From positions 1-22,444 of the forward strand of contig DAIDOU010000046.1 of NCBI GenBank assembly GCA_027458945.1: DNA of 22,444 bases, in the 5' to 3' direction. The notes beneath the pieces are model-generated. The model did not search any database. It was not told where the DNA came from and worked only from the letters and a program-made list of their open reading frames with translations. Shown here one piece after another: positions 1 to 7,278 of this stretch (positions are counted from its first letter, which is position 1; the number at the start of each line of letters is the position of its first letter). The DNA comes from Acidobacteriota bacterium (GTDB taxonomy: Bacteria; Acidobacteriota; Thermoanaerobaculia; Thermoanaerobaculales; Thermoanaerobaculaceae). Both the position numbers and the translations under genes were made by a program.

Positions 1-1
1 G

Positions 2-1876
2 CAGGTCGGCTCGGTCACGCGGCCCGAGATCCTGCCGACGGTCGAGGATCGTCCGGTCACCCTGGACAAGCTGCAGAGCCTGGCCGAGGAGGGGAAGGTC
101 GACCGCGAGCGCGCCGCCGAGCTGGAGCGCGGGCACGGCAAACTGTCGGAGGAGTTGCAGCGCGTCTACCACGAGGTGATGACGCTACGCGACGAGATGG
201 TGGCCCGGGCCGAGAACTTGCGCCGTTCGACGGTGGAGCCGATCCTCAAGCAGGCGCTCGGCGCGGTGGCGCGCGAGGTCGGCGAGCCGCGCGCCGGCGG
301 GTACCTCGACGATGTTCTCGCGGACATGCTCGACCACCTCGACCTGTTCGTGACCAAGGACGGGGACGACAGCGACCCGCTCCTGCGCTACCGCGTCAAC
401 GTCGTCGTGGACAACGGCGCGACCAGCGGGCGACCGGTGGTGATCGAGACCGAGCCGTCGCACGGCAACCTGTTCGGTACCGTGGAGGCGAAGGTCGGGC
501 CGAACCTGCACTCCACCTCCGACCACATGCGCATCCGCGCCGGCTCGCTGCTGCGGGCCCACGGCGGCTTCCTCGTCGTCAACGCCTTCGACGCGCTCTC
601 CGAGGCGGGGGTGTGGCCGGCGCTCAAGCGCGCCCTGCGCTACCGCCGGGTCGTGATCCGGCCGCGCGACATCCTGTTCGCGATCTCCGGGCAGGCGCTC
701 CAGCCGGAGCCGGTCGAGATCGATGTCAAGGTCGTGATGATCGGCGACCGCGCGCTGTACGACCTGCTCCACGAGATGGACGAGGAGTTTCGCAAGATCT
801 TCAAGGTGCTGTGCGACTTCGACAGCGAGATGCCGAACGGCCGCGAGCGGGTCGCCGACTTCCTCGCGCTGATGGCCAAGATCGTCCATGACGAAAGGCT
901 GCCGCAGCTCGACCGCAGCGGGATGGCCGCCCTGGTGGAGGAAGCCGTCCGCCTGGCGCACAACCGCAAGCGGATCTCGGCGCGCTTCTCGGACGTCGCG
1001 GACATCCTCCGCGAGGCGGCGTTCCTCGCCCGCCAGCGGGACGGTGCCCAGGTCACCGTCGAGCACGTGCGCGCCGCGTTGCGGGAACGCCGCGACCGCC
1101 ACTCCCTCCCGGAGGACAAGCTCACCGAGATGATGCTCGACGACGTGCTGGTGATCGCGAGCGCGGGGAGCACCGTTGGCCAGATCAACGGTCTCGCCGT
1201 GTACGACCTCGGCTACCACGCGTTCGGCCTGCCCGGACGGGTCACGGCGCGGGTCGGCCTCGGCCGCGAGGGCGTCATCAGCGTGGAGCGCGAGGCGCGC
1301 ATGTCGGGGAGCACCCACGACAAGGGCGTCCTGATCCTCACCGGGTTCCTGCGCGGCACGTTCGCGTCCGAGGCGCCGCTGTCGATGAGCGCGTCGATCG
1401 CGTTCGAGCAGTCGTACGGCGGGGTGGACGGCGACAGCGCCTCCTCCACCGAGGTGTACGCGATCCTGTCGGCGCTCTCCGGCGTTCCGCTGCGGCAGGA
1501 CCTCGCGGTCACCGGCTCGGTCGACCAGAACGGGCGCATCCAGGCGATCGGCGGCGTCAACGAGAAGGTCGAGGGGTTCTTCGCCCTGTGCAGCCGGCGC
1601 GGCCTCTCGGGGACGCAGGGCGTCGTGATCCCGGAGGCGAACGTCGCCGACCTGCAGCTCGACCCCGAGGTCGTGACGGCCGTCGAGAGCGGGCGGTTCC
1701 ACCTGTGGGCGGTCGCGCGCGTCGAGGAGGGGATCGAGCTGCTCACCGGGGCGTCCGCGGGCGAGCGGGGCCCGGACGGCTCGTTCCCGCCCGACACGGT
1801 GCTCGGACGCTGCGCGGCCCGACTGGCGGAGATGGCCGAGCAGCTCCGTCGCTACGGCAGCGGCGCCGACCGGTGA
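2..1876 (+). CDS. Lon-like ATP-dependent protease (AAA_32/LonB type), 5' end missing
   Basis: The reading frame is open from the first bases of the window to the TGA at 1874-1876, so 624 codons are visible and the start lies upstream. Family members are usually near 800 residues, so roughly 170-200 residues are probably missing. The visible part has the AAA_32 core (the stretch PVVIETEPSHGNLFG and then GSLLRAHGGFLVVNAFDAL), a helical lid, and a C-terminal Lon protease domain. The Ser-Lys dyad is visible: Ser in GVDGDSAS (codon 1436-1438) and Lys in GGVNEKVEG (codon 1565-1567). They are 43 residues apart, as in E. coli Lon (S679/K722). The GDSAS context is that of archaeal-type LonB rather than LonA. 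Family knowledge suggests a cytosolic serine protease degrading damaged or regulatory proteins; the ATP-binding motifs are not in view. It ends 148 bp before a convergent gene, with a repeat hairpin between them. Confidence 0.9.
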   Translation, partial: QVGSVTRPEILPTVEDRPVTLDKLQSLAEEGKVDRERAAELERGHGKLSEELQRVYHEVMTLRDEMVARAENLRRSTVEPILKQALGAVAREVGEPRAGGYLDDVLADMLDHLDLFVTKDGDDSDPLLRYRVNVVVDNGATSGRPVVIETEPSHGNLFGTVEAKVGPNLHSTSDHMRIRAGSLLRAHGGFLVVNAFDALSEAGVWPALKRALRYRRVVIRPRDILFAISGQALQPEPVEIDVKVVMIGDRALYDLLHEMDEEFRKIFKVLCDFDSEMPNGRERVADFLALMAKIVHDERLPQLDRSGMAALVEEAVRLAHNRKRISARFSDVADILREAAFLARQRDGAQVTVEHVRAALRERRDRHSLPEDKLTEMMLDDVLVIASAGSTVGQINGLAVYDLGYHAFGLPGRVTARVGLGREGVISVEREARMSGSTHDKGVLILTGFLRGTFASEAPLSMSASIAFEQSYGGVDGDSASSTEVYAILSALSGVPLRQDLAVTGSVDQNGRIQAIGGVNEKVEGFFALCSRRGLSGTQGVVIPEANVADLQLDPEVVTAVESGRFHLWAVARVEEGIELLTGASAGERGPDGSFPPDTVLGRCAARLAEMAEQLRRYGSGADR

Positions 1877-1895
1877 GGCGTGCGCGGGCGCTGGT

Positions 1896-1985
1896 GAAGG
1901 GCCGAGAGAGACGGAAAAAGGAAAGGCAGGTCGGCGCGGGCCTTTGTCCTTCCTTCGCCGTTTCCCTTCTTCCCTTTGACCTTGC
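1896..1985. repeat. Purine/pyrimidine-rich imperfect inverted repeat (element A)
   Basis: This element fills most of the gap between two convergent genes. A purine-rich left arm (about 1896-1930) is followed by a pyrimidine-rich right arm (about 1941-1985). The core pair AAAGGC (1922-1927) / GCCTTT (1940-1945) can form a hairpin, and further pairing is imperfect. It shares AGGCAGGTC and TCTTCCCTTT with the element at 21994-22087, so the two look like members of one dispersed family. It may serve as a terminator for either convergent gene. Confidence 0.5.
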
Positions 1986-2024
1986 TGCTGCCTCTTCGCT
2001 CTCCTCGGCGCTCCTGAACCAGGC

Positions 2025-2729
2025 CTAATCCGGGAGGAACGCGTCCTTCGGGGCGCCGCAGACGGGGCAGACCCAGTCGCCGGGGAGGTCGTCGAAGCGG
2101 GTGCCGGGCGCGATGCCGTGCGCCGGGTCGCCCTCGGCGGGGTCGTACGTGTAGCCGCAGACGCCGCAGGTCCACGTCGAAGCGACGGCCGGCGCCTTGG
2201 TCGGAGCCTGCGCGGGCGGCTCGATCTCGCCGCGGTACGTCGGCGCGTTCTTCGGCGCCCGCCCCTTGCGGGCGTGGTACGCGGCGTAGGTGAGCGGCGC
2301 CGCGCCGGAGAGGACCTCGGCGGCTGCGACCTCGCCGATGAACAGGGTGTGCGTGCCGGCGTCGGCCGCGGCCAGCACCCGCGCCTCGGCGACGGCCACG
2401 GCGTGGTCGATGACGAGCGGCACGTGCGCGCCGTCTCGCACCGTGGCGTGCGCGAGCTTGTCGACGTCGCGGCCGGACTTGAAGCCGAACACGCCGATGA
2501 GCTCCATCGGAACGCTGTCGGCGAGCACCGACACGCCGAACCAGCCGCCGTCGCGGATCAGATCGTGGGTGAAGTTCTCCTTGTTGATGGCGGCGGCGAG
2601 CCGCGCCGGCTCGGCGGTGACCTGGAAGACCGAGTTGGCCACCTGGCCGTTGGCCCGCCCCCCGGCGCGCGCGGTCACCAGGTACACGCCGTACGACATC
2701 GTCCACAGCGCCTTCGGGTCGATTCCCAT
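2025..2729 (-). CDS. Flavin reductase-rubredoxin fusion (high-molecular-weight rubredoxin type)
   Basis: The product has 234 residues. Residues 1-160 look like a flavin-reductase-like FMN-binding domain (MSYGVYLVTA near the start, then NSVFQVT). An Ala/Pro-rich linker (about 165-185) joins it to a complete rubredoxin domain at 186-232, with iron-ligating cysteines 188, 191, 221 and 224 in CGVCGY and CPVCG. This is the architecture of Moorella Hrb (about 229 residues), which passes electrons from NAD(P)H through FMN and rubredoxin to the flavodiiron protein FprA for NO or O2 reduction. No flavodiiron gene is visible here, so the partner is unknown. The ATG at 2729 is preceded by a strong GGAGGTGA. 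It is transcribed alone, convergent with the Lon-like gene and divergent from ffh. Domain assignment is firm; the physiological role is inferred. Confidence 0.88.
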   Translation of the reverse strand: MGIDPKALWTMSYGVYLVTARAGGRANGQVANSVFQVTAEPARLAAAINKENFTHDLIRDGGWFGVSVLADSVPMELIGVFGFKSGRDVDKLAHATVRDGAHVPLVIDHAVAVAEARVLAAADAGTHTLFIGEVAAAEVLSGAAPLTYAAYHARKGRAPKNAPTYRGEIEPPAQAPTKAPAVASTWTCGVCGYTYDPAEGDPAHGIAPGTRFDDLPGDWVCPVCGAPKDAFLPD

Positions 2730-2776
2730 CGTTCACCTCCGCGGCGACCGCGCAACGTGCCGGCGTGTCCTGGACG

Positions 2777-2805
2777 ATTGTGCGCCTTCCCTCGCCGCAG
2801 GTCCA
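2777..2805 (-). promoter_or_regulatory. Weak candidate promoter for the flavin reductase-rubredoxin gene
   Basis: On the minus strand, TGGACC (2800-2805) and CACAAT (2777-2782) are separated by exactly 17 bp, about 48 bp upstream of the ATG at 2729. The match to sigma70 consensus is only moderate. Confidence 0.3.
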
Positions 2806-2834
2806 TGCTCGGCGAGCCCCGGACCGAAATGCGG

Positions 2835-2931
2835 TGCAGAGGAGCCGAGGGGCCGAGGAGCAGAGGCGCAGAGACACAGAGGCGCGGTCAAGTGCTTCGC
2901 CGTTGCTCCTCTGCCCCTCAGCCCCACTGCA
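2835..2931. repeat. Long intergenic hairpin repeat with GAGGAGCAGAGG-type arms (element B)
   Basis: A 28-nt left arm (2835-2862) is complementary to a 28-nt right arm (2904-2931) with only four mismatches, two of which could be G-U pairs in RNA. The loop is 41 nt and itself repetitive (CAGAGGCGCAGAGACACAGA). It lies between the divergent flavin reductase-rubredoxin and ffh genes. Translated, such sequence gives low-complexity peptides of the LCLCASAP kind that are common as spurious ORFs in several bacterial phyla, which points to a dispersed intergenic repeat rather than a gene. Confidence 0.7.
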
Positions 2932-2990
2932 CCTCGGCGTTGACGCGTCTGCCTGTCACCGCGACTCCGGAGTCCAGGTGCCGCCGGCGG

Positions 2991-2999
2991 TGGTAAACT
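2991..2999 (+). promoter_or_regulatory. Extended -10 promoter for ffh
   Basis: TGg-TAAACT at 2991-2999 is an extended -10 element. No recognisable -35 hexamer lies 16-18 bp upstream. Transcription would start near 3006, giving a leader of only about 13 nt before the GTG at 3019. Confidence 0.5.
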
Positions 3000-3018
3000 T
3001 TGCGGTCCTGGAGGGTTG

Positions 3019-4338
3019 GTGCTCGAAGCGATCTCCGATCGACTGCAAAAAGTCTTCAAGACCCTGCGCGGCGAGGGGCATCTGACCGAGAAGCACGTGG
3101 ACGACGCCCTGGCTGAGATCCGGCGCGCCCTGCTCGGGGCCGACGTGGCGCTGCCGGTGGTCAAGGAGTTCGTGGCCAAGGTGCGCGAGCGCGCGCTCGG
3201 CAAGGAGGTCCTCGCGTCGCTCTCGCCGGCGCAGCAGGTGGTCAAGATCGTGCACGAGGAGCTGACCGGGCTGCTCGGCGGCGCGGCGCGGCCGCTGCGG
3301 TTCAAGGGGTTCCCGGCGCCGCTGCTGCTCGTCGGCCTGCAGGGCACCGGCAAGACGACGACCGCCGCCAAGATCGCGGTGTTCATCAAGAAGTCGCTCG
3401 GCAAGCACGTGCTCCTGGTCCCGGCCGACACGCAACGCCCGGCCGCGCGCGAGCAACTCGAGCAGCTCGGCCGCCAGGCCGCGATGCCGGTGCTCGACAC
3501 CCGCGCCTGGACGAGGCCGGCCGAGATCGCGCGCGCGGCGCTCGTCGAGGCGCGGCGCAAGGGGTTCGAGGTCATCGTCTTCGACACCGCCGGGCGGCTC
3601 CACATCGACGAGGAGCTGATGGCGGAGATGGCGGAGCTGAACGAGATCCTCAAGCCCTCCGAGGTGCTGTTCGTGGCCGACGCGATGACCGGGCAGGACG
3701 CGGTGCGCCAGGCCGCGGCGTTCTCGGCGCGGCTGCCGCTCACGGGCGTGGTCCTGACCAAGCTCGACGGCGACGCCCGCGGCGGCGCGGCGCTCTCGGT
3801 GGTCTCGGTGGCGGGGCAACCCGTGCGCCTGGCCGGCGTGGGGGAGCGGCTCGAGGACCTCGAGCTGTTCCACCCCGACCGCATGGCGGCGCGCATCCTC
3901 GGTCTCGGCGACATGGCCACGTTCTTCGAAAAGGCGCAGGCGGTGGTGGATGAGAAGAACGCCGCCGAGATGGAGAAGAAGCTGAGGAAGCAGGGGTTCG
4001 ACCTCGACGACCTGCGCGACCAGCTCAAGCAAATGCGTGGCGGCGGCCTGCTCGACCAGCTCACGGACCTCCTCCCCGGTGCCAAGGCGCTCAAGGCGCC
4101 GCAGGTGGACAACCGCAAGATCATCCGCTTCGAGGCGATCATCGGCTCGATGACCCCCGTCGAGCGCCACCACCCCGAAATCATCAACGGGTCGCGGCGC
4201 AAGCGCATCGCGCGCGGCGCCGGGACCACCGTCGAGGAGGTCAACCGGTTGCTGCGCCAGTACGGGGAGATGAAGCGGATGGTCAGGCGCCTGTCCAGCG
4301 GCGACCCGCGCCGCGCCCTGCGCGGCATGGGGTTGTGA
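3019..4338 (+). CDS. ffh: Signal recognition particle GTPase Ffh
   Basis: The 439-residue product binds SRP RNA and signal peptides and delivers ribosome-nascent chains to FtsY at the membrane. An N-terminal four-helix domain (1-95) precedes the GTPase domain: P-loop GLQGTGKT (106-113), DTQRPAA, DTAGR (from 189), TKLDGDARGG (from 247), then GVGERLEDLELF. The M domain (about 300-430) has the conserved GSMTPVERHHPEIINGSRRK. I chose GTG 3019 because it aligns MLEAISDRLQ with the usual family N-terminus; a TTG at 3016 is the only other nearby option. GGAGGG (3010-3015) is unusually close to the start. The Met-rich C-terminal tail common in other Ffh proteins is short (ends RRALRGMGL). It heads the rpsP-trmD-rplS cluster, a common genomic arrangement. 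Confidence 0.97.
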   Translation: MLEAISDRLQKVFKTLRGEGHLTEKHVDDALAEIRRALLGADVALPVVKEFVAKVRERALGKEVLASLSPAQQVVKIVHEELTGLLGGAARPLRFKGFPAPLLLVGLQGTGKTTTAAKIAVFIKKSLGKHVLLVPADTQRPAAREQLEQLGRQAAMPVLDTRAWTRPAEIARAALVEARRKGFEVIVFDTAGRLHIDEELMAEMAELNEILKPSEVLFVADAMTGQDAVRQAAAFSARLPLTGVVLTKLDGDARGGAALSVVSVAGQPVRLAGVGERLEDLELFHPDRMAARILGLGDMATFFEKAQAVVDEKNAAEMEKKLRKQGFDLDDLRDQLKQMRGGGLLDQLTDLLPGAKALKAPQVDNRKIIRFEAIIGSMTPVERHHPEIINGSRRKRIARGAGTTVEEVNRLLRQYGEMKRMVRRLSSGDPRRALRGMGL

Positions 4339-4355
4339 GGGACCGGCCGGGGATT

Positions 4356-4364
4356 TGGTACAAT
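4356..4364 (+). promoter_or_regulatory. Extended -10 promoter for the rpsP operon
   Basis: TGg-TACAAT at 4356-4364 lies just after the ffh stop, 47 bp upstream of rpsP. The nearest -35-like hexamer, TTGTGA (4333-4338), is 20 bp away, so an extended -10 mode is more likely. It has the same TGGTA form as the candidates at 2991 and 20649. Confidence 0.6.
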
Positions 4365-4411
4365 GCCCGGTCGCGGGAGATCCGCGGCCGACAAGGTAAG
4401 GAGAGTGTTCG

Positions 4412-4648
4412 ATGCTGATGATTCGACTGCGGCGAATGGGTTCCAACAAGCGCCCTGTGTACCGAGTGGTGGTTTCCGACCGCCGGCGGACGCCGACCGC
4501 CGCGGTGCTGGAGGAGGTTGGCTACTACAACCCGCGCAGCGAGCCGGCGGAGGTGCGCTTCGACCGCGAGCGCGTCGAGTACTGGGTTGGGCGCGGCGCC
4601 AAGCTGTCTCCGACCGTGAAGAACCTGTTCGAGAACTCGAAGAGCTGA
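4412..4648 (+). CDS. rpsP: 30S ribosomal protein S16
   Basis: The 78-residue product matches S16 along its length: MLMIRLRRMGSNKRPVYRVV at the N-terminus, then SDRRRTP, EVGYYNPR and FDRERVEYWVGRGAKLSPTV. S16 is an early-binding protein of the 30S body that contacts 16S rRNA. AAGGAG (4398-4403) sits 8 nt before the ATG at 4412. It opens the operon rpsP-khpA-rimM-trmD-rplS-rnhB, the usual bacterial order. Family length is 75-90 residues, so the gene is complete. Confidence 0.97.
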   Translation: MLMIRLRRMGSNKRPVYRVVVSDRRRTPTAAVLEEVGYYNPRSEPAEVRFDRERVEYWVGRGAKLSPTVKNLFENSKS

Positions 4649-4679
4649 ACCTCGGCACGCCGCCCGATCGGAGGCGCAC

Positions 4680-4910
4680 ATGAAGGAGCTCGTGGAGCAG
4701 ATCGCCAGGGCGCTCGTCGACCAGCCGGACAAGGTGCAGGTGCGCGAGGTGGTCGGCGAGCAGACCACCGTGCTCGAGCTGCGGGTCGCCACCGAGGACC
4801 TCGGCAAGGTCATCGGCAAGCAGGGGAAGACCGCGCGGGCGATGCGGACGCTGCTCGCCGCGGCGGGCATGAAGGTGCGCAAGCGCTTCGTGCTCGAGAT
4901 CCTCGAGTAG
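4680..4910 (+). CDS. khpA: KH-domain RNA-binding protein KhpA
   Basis: A single KH domain fills the 76-residue product; the RNA-binding GxxG loop is GKQG at residues 46-49 within VIGKQGKTARAMRTLL. Homologues (KhpA/YlqC), encoded between rpsP and rimM in many bacteria, bind many small RNAs and mRNAs and, in Gram-positive bacteria, act with KhpB (Jag) in cell-size control. The ATG at 4680 has GGAGG (4670-4674) 5 nt upstream. It starts 31 bp after rpsP and ends 5 bp before rimM, so co-translation in the operon is likely. Confidence 0.93.
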   Translation: MKELVEQIARALVDQPDKVQVREVVGEQTTVLELRVATEDLGKVIGKQGKTARAMRTLLAAAGMKVRKRFVLEILE

Positions 4911-4915
4911 CAGCC

Positions 4916-5446
4916 GTGAGCGGCCCCGAGGCCGACTGGCTGGCGGTGGGGCGGGTCCGCCGGCCGCACGGCATCCACGGCGAGATCACGGTGGAGATCG
5001 TGACCGATTTCCCGGAGCGTCTCGCCGCGGGGACCACGGTCGGGCTCGGCGAGGAGGCACCCACGCTGCACGTCACCGTGCAACAAGTGCGGCGCCACAA
5101 GGGCGACTGGCTGCTCAGCCTCAAGGACGTCGGCACCCGCGAAGAGGTCGAAGGGTGGCGCGGCCTGTGGGTCTTCCTCCCGGCGCAGGAGCGTTCCAGC
5201 CTCCCCGAGCGCTACTACTACGAGCACGAGCTGATCGGATGTCGGTGCGTGTCCACGGACGGCACCGGGCTCGGCGAGGTGACCGCGCTCGAGGACGGCC
5301 CCGGCGGCGCGTTGCTCAAGGTCGCTGCGGCGGCGGGCGAGGTGCTGGTGCCGTTTCGCTCCCCGATCGTGGTGCGGGTGGACCTCGAGGCCCGCACGGT
5401 GGAGCTCGACCCTCCGCGCGGGCTGTTCGACGGCGATGCGCTGTGA
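4916..5446 (+). CDS. rimM: 16S rRNA processing factor RimM
   Basis: The 176-residue product assists late 30S head assembly and binds S19. The N-terminal domain carries GRVRRPHGIHGEI (residues 12-24). The C-terminal PRC-barrel begins near YYYEHELIGCRC and runs to the end. The GTG at 4916 follows the khpA stop by 5 bp without a clear separate Shine-Dalgarno, suggesting coupled translation. Its last 11 bp overlap trmD. Length is normal for the family (160-185). Confidence 0.95.
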   Translation: MSGPEADWLAVGRVRRPHGIHGEITVEIVTDFPERLAAGTTVGLGEEAPTLHVTVQQVRRHKGDWLLSLKDVGTREEVEGWRGLWVFLPAQERSSLPERYYYEHELIGCRCVSTDGTGLGEVTALEDGPGGALLKVAAAAGEVLVPFRSPIVVRVDLEARTVELDPPRGLFDGDAL

Positions 5447-6227
5447 CCTGCTGACGCTGTTCCCGGCGGCCGTCGAGCCGTACCTGGCCATCGGGGTGCT
5501 CGGCCGCGGCATCGCTGCAGGCGCCTTGGACGTGCGCGTCCACGACCTGAGGAAGTGGGCGGTCAACCGCTACGGGCAGGTCGACGACGAGCCGTTCGGG
5601 GGCGGGCCTGGGATGGTGTTGATGGCCTCGGCGGTGGTGCCGGCGGTGCGTGCGGTCGCCGCGCTCGCGCCCGAGCCGCCGCACGTCGTTCTCCCGGACC
5701 CGCGCGGCCGCCGCTTCGACGACGCCGCGGCGAGGGAACTGGCGGCTTGCCCGCGCACGTTGTTCGTGTGCGGCCGCTACGAAGGCCTCGACGAGCGCAT
5801 CCACGAGACGTTGCGCGCCGACGAGATCTCGCTCGGCGACTTCGTGCTCTCCGGCGGCGAGATCGCCGCGCTCGCGATGCTCGACGCCGCGGCCCGCCAC
5901 GTCCCCGGTGTCGTGGGCGACCCGGGTTCGGTCAGCGCGGACTCGTTCACGTCGGGGCTGCTCGACCACCCCGTGTACACGCGGCCGCGCGAGTACGAGG
6001 GGATGCGCGTGCCCGCGGTGCTCCTCTCCGGCGACCACGGGGCGATCCGGTCGTGGCGGTTGCGCCGGGCGGTGCGCGACACGCTGTTGCGGCGGCCCGA
6101 TCTGCTGCGGCGGAGCTGGCGCGAGCTGCCCGAGGAGGCCCGCCGGCTCGCCGCCGAGGTGGCGCGCGAGGAGGGGGTGGAGTGGCCGCCGGCCCCCGAC
6201 GCGCGGGGCGACGGACCTATCCGCTGA
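5436..6227 (+). CDS. trmD: tRNA (guanine-N1-)-methyltransferase TrmD
   Basis: TrmD methylates G37 of tRNAs reading codons such as CUN, CCN and CGG using SAM, preventing +1 frameshifting. The 263-residue product carries the SPOUT trefoil-knot signatures CGRYEGLDERI (112-122) and EISLGDFVLSGGE (130-142), plus GGGPGMVLM near residue 56. Arg154 and Asp169 (in SADSF) fall at the same numbers as the catalytic residues of Haemophilus TrmD. LLSGDHGAIRSWR is the C-terminal domain signature. The ATG at 5436 lies inside the end of rimM. Confidence 0.97.
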   Translation: MRCDLLTLFPAAVEPYLAIGVLGRGIAAGALDVRVHDLRKWAVNRYGQVDDEPFGGGPGMVLMASAVVPAVRAVAALAPEPPHVVLPDPRGRRFDDAAARELAACPRTLFVCGRYEGLDERIHETLRADEISLGDFVLSGGEIAALAMLDAAARHVPGVVGDPGSVSADSFTSGLLDHPVYTRPREYEGMRVPAVLLSGDHGAIRSWRLRRAVRDTLLRRPDLLRRSWRELPEEARRLAAEVAREEGVEWPPAPDARGDGPIR

Positions 6228-6240
6228 GCCGAAACACGTG

Positions 6241-6246
6241 TATAAT
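6241..6246 (+). promoter_or_regulatory. Candidate -10 element upstream of rplS
   Basis: A perfect TATAAT lies 13 bp after the trmD stop and 54 bp before the rplS start. No good -35 is seen 16-18 bp upstream. It could give rplS and rnhB extra transcription beyond operon read-through. Confidence 0.5.
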
Positions 6247-6300
6247 CCCCGTTCCGCACCACGTCCGCAGGTCGAGCGTGGTCAGGGCGGGAGGTTTACC

Positions 6301-6648
6301 ATGGATCTACTCGAGCTCGAGAAAGAGCAGATGCGCGACGGCATCCCGGCGTTCGGCCCGGGTGACACGGTGCGGGTCCACGTCAGGGTTCGCGAGGGCG
6401 AGAAGGAACGCATTCAGGTGTTCGAGGGCGTCGTGATCGCCCGCAAGGGCGGCGGCGTGCGGGAGAGCTTCACGGTCCGCAAGGTCTCCTACAGCGTCGG
6501 GGTCGAGCGCGTCTTCCCCGTGCACTCGCCGAGCATCGACCGCATCGAGGTGGTCCGCCACGGTCGCGTGCGGCGCGCCAAGCTTTACTTCCTGCGCGAG
6601 CTCAAGGGCAAGGCGGCGCGGCTGGAAGAGGAATACGACCGTCGGTGA
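6301..6648 (+). CDS. rplS: 50S ribosomal protein L19
   Basis: The 115-residue product matches L19: PAFGPGDTVRVHVRVREGEK, then RIQVFEGVVIARKGGGVRESF, SYSVGVERVFPVHSP and RRAKLYFLREL. L19 sits at the 30S-50S interface. The frame is open far upstream, but the ATG at 6301 is the right start: it aligns with the family N-terminus and has GGGAGG (6289-6294) 6 nt before it. The stop TGA overlaps the GTG of rnhB by 4 bp. Confidence 0.97.
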   Translation: MDLLELEKEQMRDGIPAFGPGDTVRVHVRVREGEKERIQVFEGVVIARKGGGVRESFTVRKVSYSVGVERVFPVHSPSIDRIEVVRHGRVRRAKLYFLRELKGKAARLEEEYDRR

Positions 6649-7256
6649 GGGCCGGCCCACCCGACGGGGCGCGTGACCGGGCGCTGGCCGCCCGCCACGG
6701 CTTGATCGCGGGCGTCGACGAGGTGGGGCGGGGAGCACTGGCGGGACCGGTCACGGTCGCCGCGGTCGTGCTGCACCCGGATCGTCCGATCGCCGGGCTC
6801 GACGACTCCAAGCGCGTGTCCCCCAGGCGTCGCGAGCGCCTCGCCGGCGAGATCCGCGAGCGCGCCGCGGCGTGGGCGGTCGTCCATCGCGAAGCCGCCG
6901 AGATCGACCGCGTCAACATCCTCGAGGCCACGCGCGCGGCGATGATCGAGGCCGTGCTCGCGCTCGGCGATGGCCTTGGCCTCGTGGTCAGCGACGCGCT
7001 CCCGCTGCCCGGAGTTCCCATACCGGTTCTCGCCGAGCCGCACGCGGACGCCCGGTATTGCTGCGTCGCCGCCGCCTCGATCCTCGCCAAGGTGGTGCGC
7101 GACGCCACGATGGCCGCGCTGGCCGGCGAGCACCCGGGCTACGGCTGGGCCGCCAACAAGGGCTACCCGACGCCCGCGCACCTCGGCGCGCTGCGCCGTC
7201 TGGGCGTGACGTCACTACACCGGAAGAGCTTCGCCCCGGTGCGTGTGTTAGCATAA
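6645..7256 (+). CDS. rnhB: Ribonuclease HII
   Basis: RNase HII cuts RNA in RNA-DNA hybrids and removes single ribonucleotides from DNA. In this 203-residue product the four metal-binding acids are visible: D25 and E26 (GVDEVGRGALAGPV), D117 (VVSDALPLPG) and D135 (HADARYCC). Their spacing is identical to E. coli D16/E17/D108/D126. AAASILAKVVRD and NKGYPTPAHLGALRRLG follow as in the family. The GTG at 6645 is coupled to the rplS stop (GTGA). It is the last gene of this operon; rplS-rnhB adjacency is widespread. Confidence 0.96.
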   Translation: MRAGPPDGARDRALAARHGLIAGVDEVGRGALAGPVTVAAVVLHPDRPIAGLDDSKRVSPRRRERLAGEIRERAAAWAVVHREAAEIDRVNILEATRAAMIEAVLALGDGLGLVVSDALPLPGVPIPVLAEPHADARYCCVAAASILAKVVRDATMAALAGEHPGYGWAANKGYPTPAHLGALRRLGVTSLHRKSFAPVRVLA

Positions 7257-7257
7257 T
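7252..7257 (+). promoter_or_regulatory. Candidate -10 for the large TPR gene
   Basis: CATAAT (7252-7257) overlaps the rnhB stop codon, 21 bp before the next start; an alternative reading is TGt-TAGCAT (7246-7254). There is no convincing -35, so this is a weak call. Confidence 0.35.
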
Positions 7258-7278
7258 CGAAGGGCGTGCGACCTCCTT

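Noticed and set aside
185..1702. 505-codon minus-strand frame opposite the Lon-like gene
   Set aside because: No recognisable motif; the sense strand holds the AAA and protease signatures.
2733..4679. 648-codon minus-strand frame opposite ffh and rpsP
   Set aside because: Ser/Arg-rich antisense shadow of two unmistakable core genes, also running through the intergenic hairpin.
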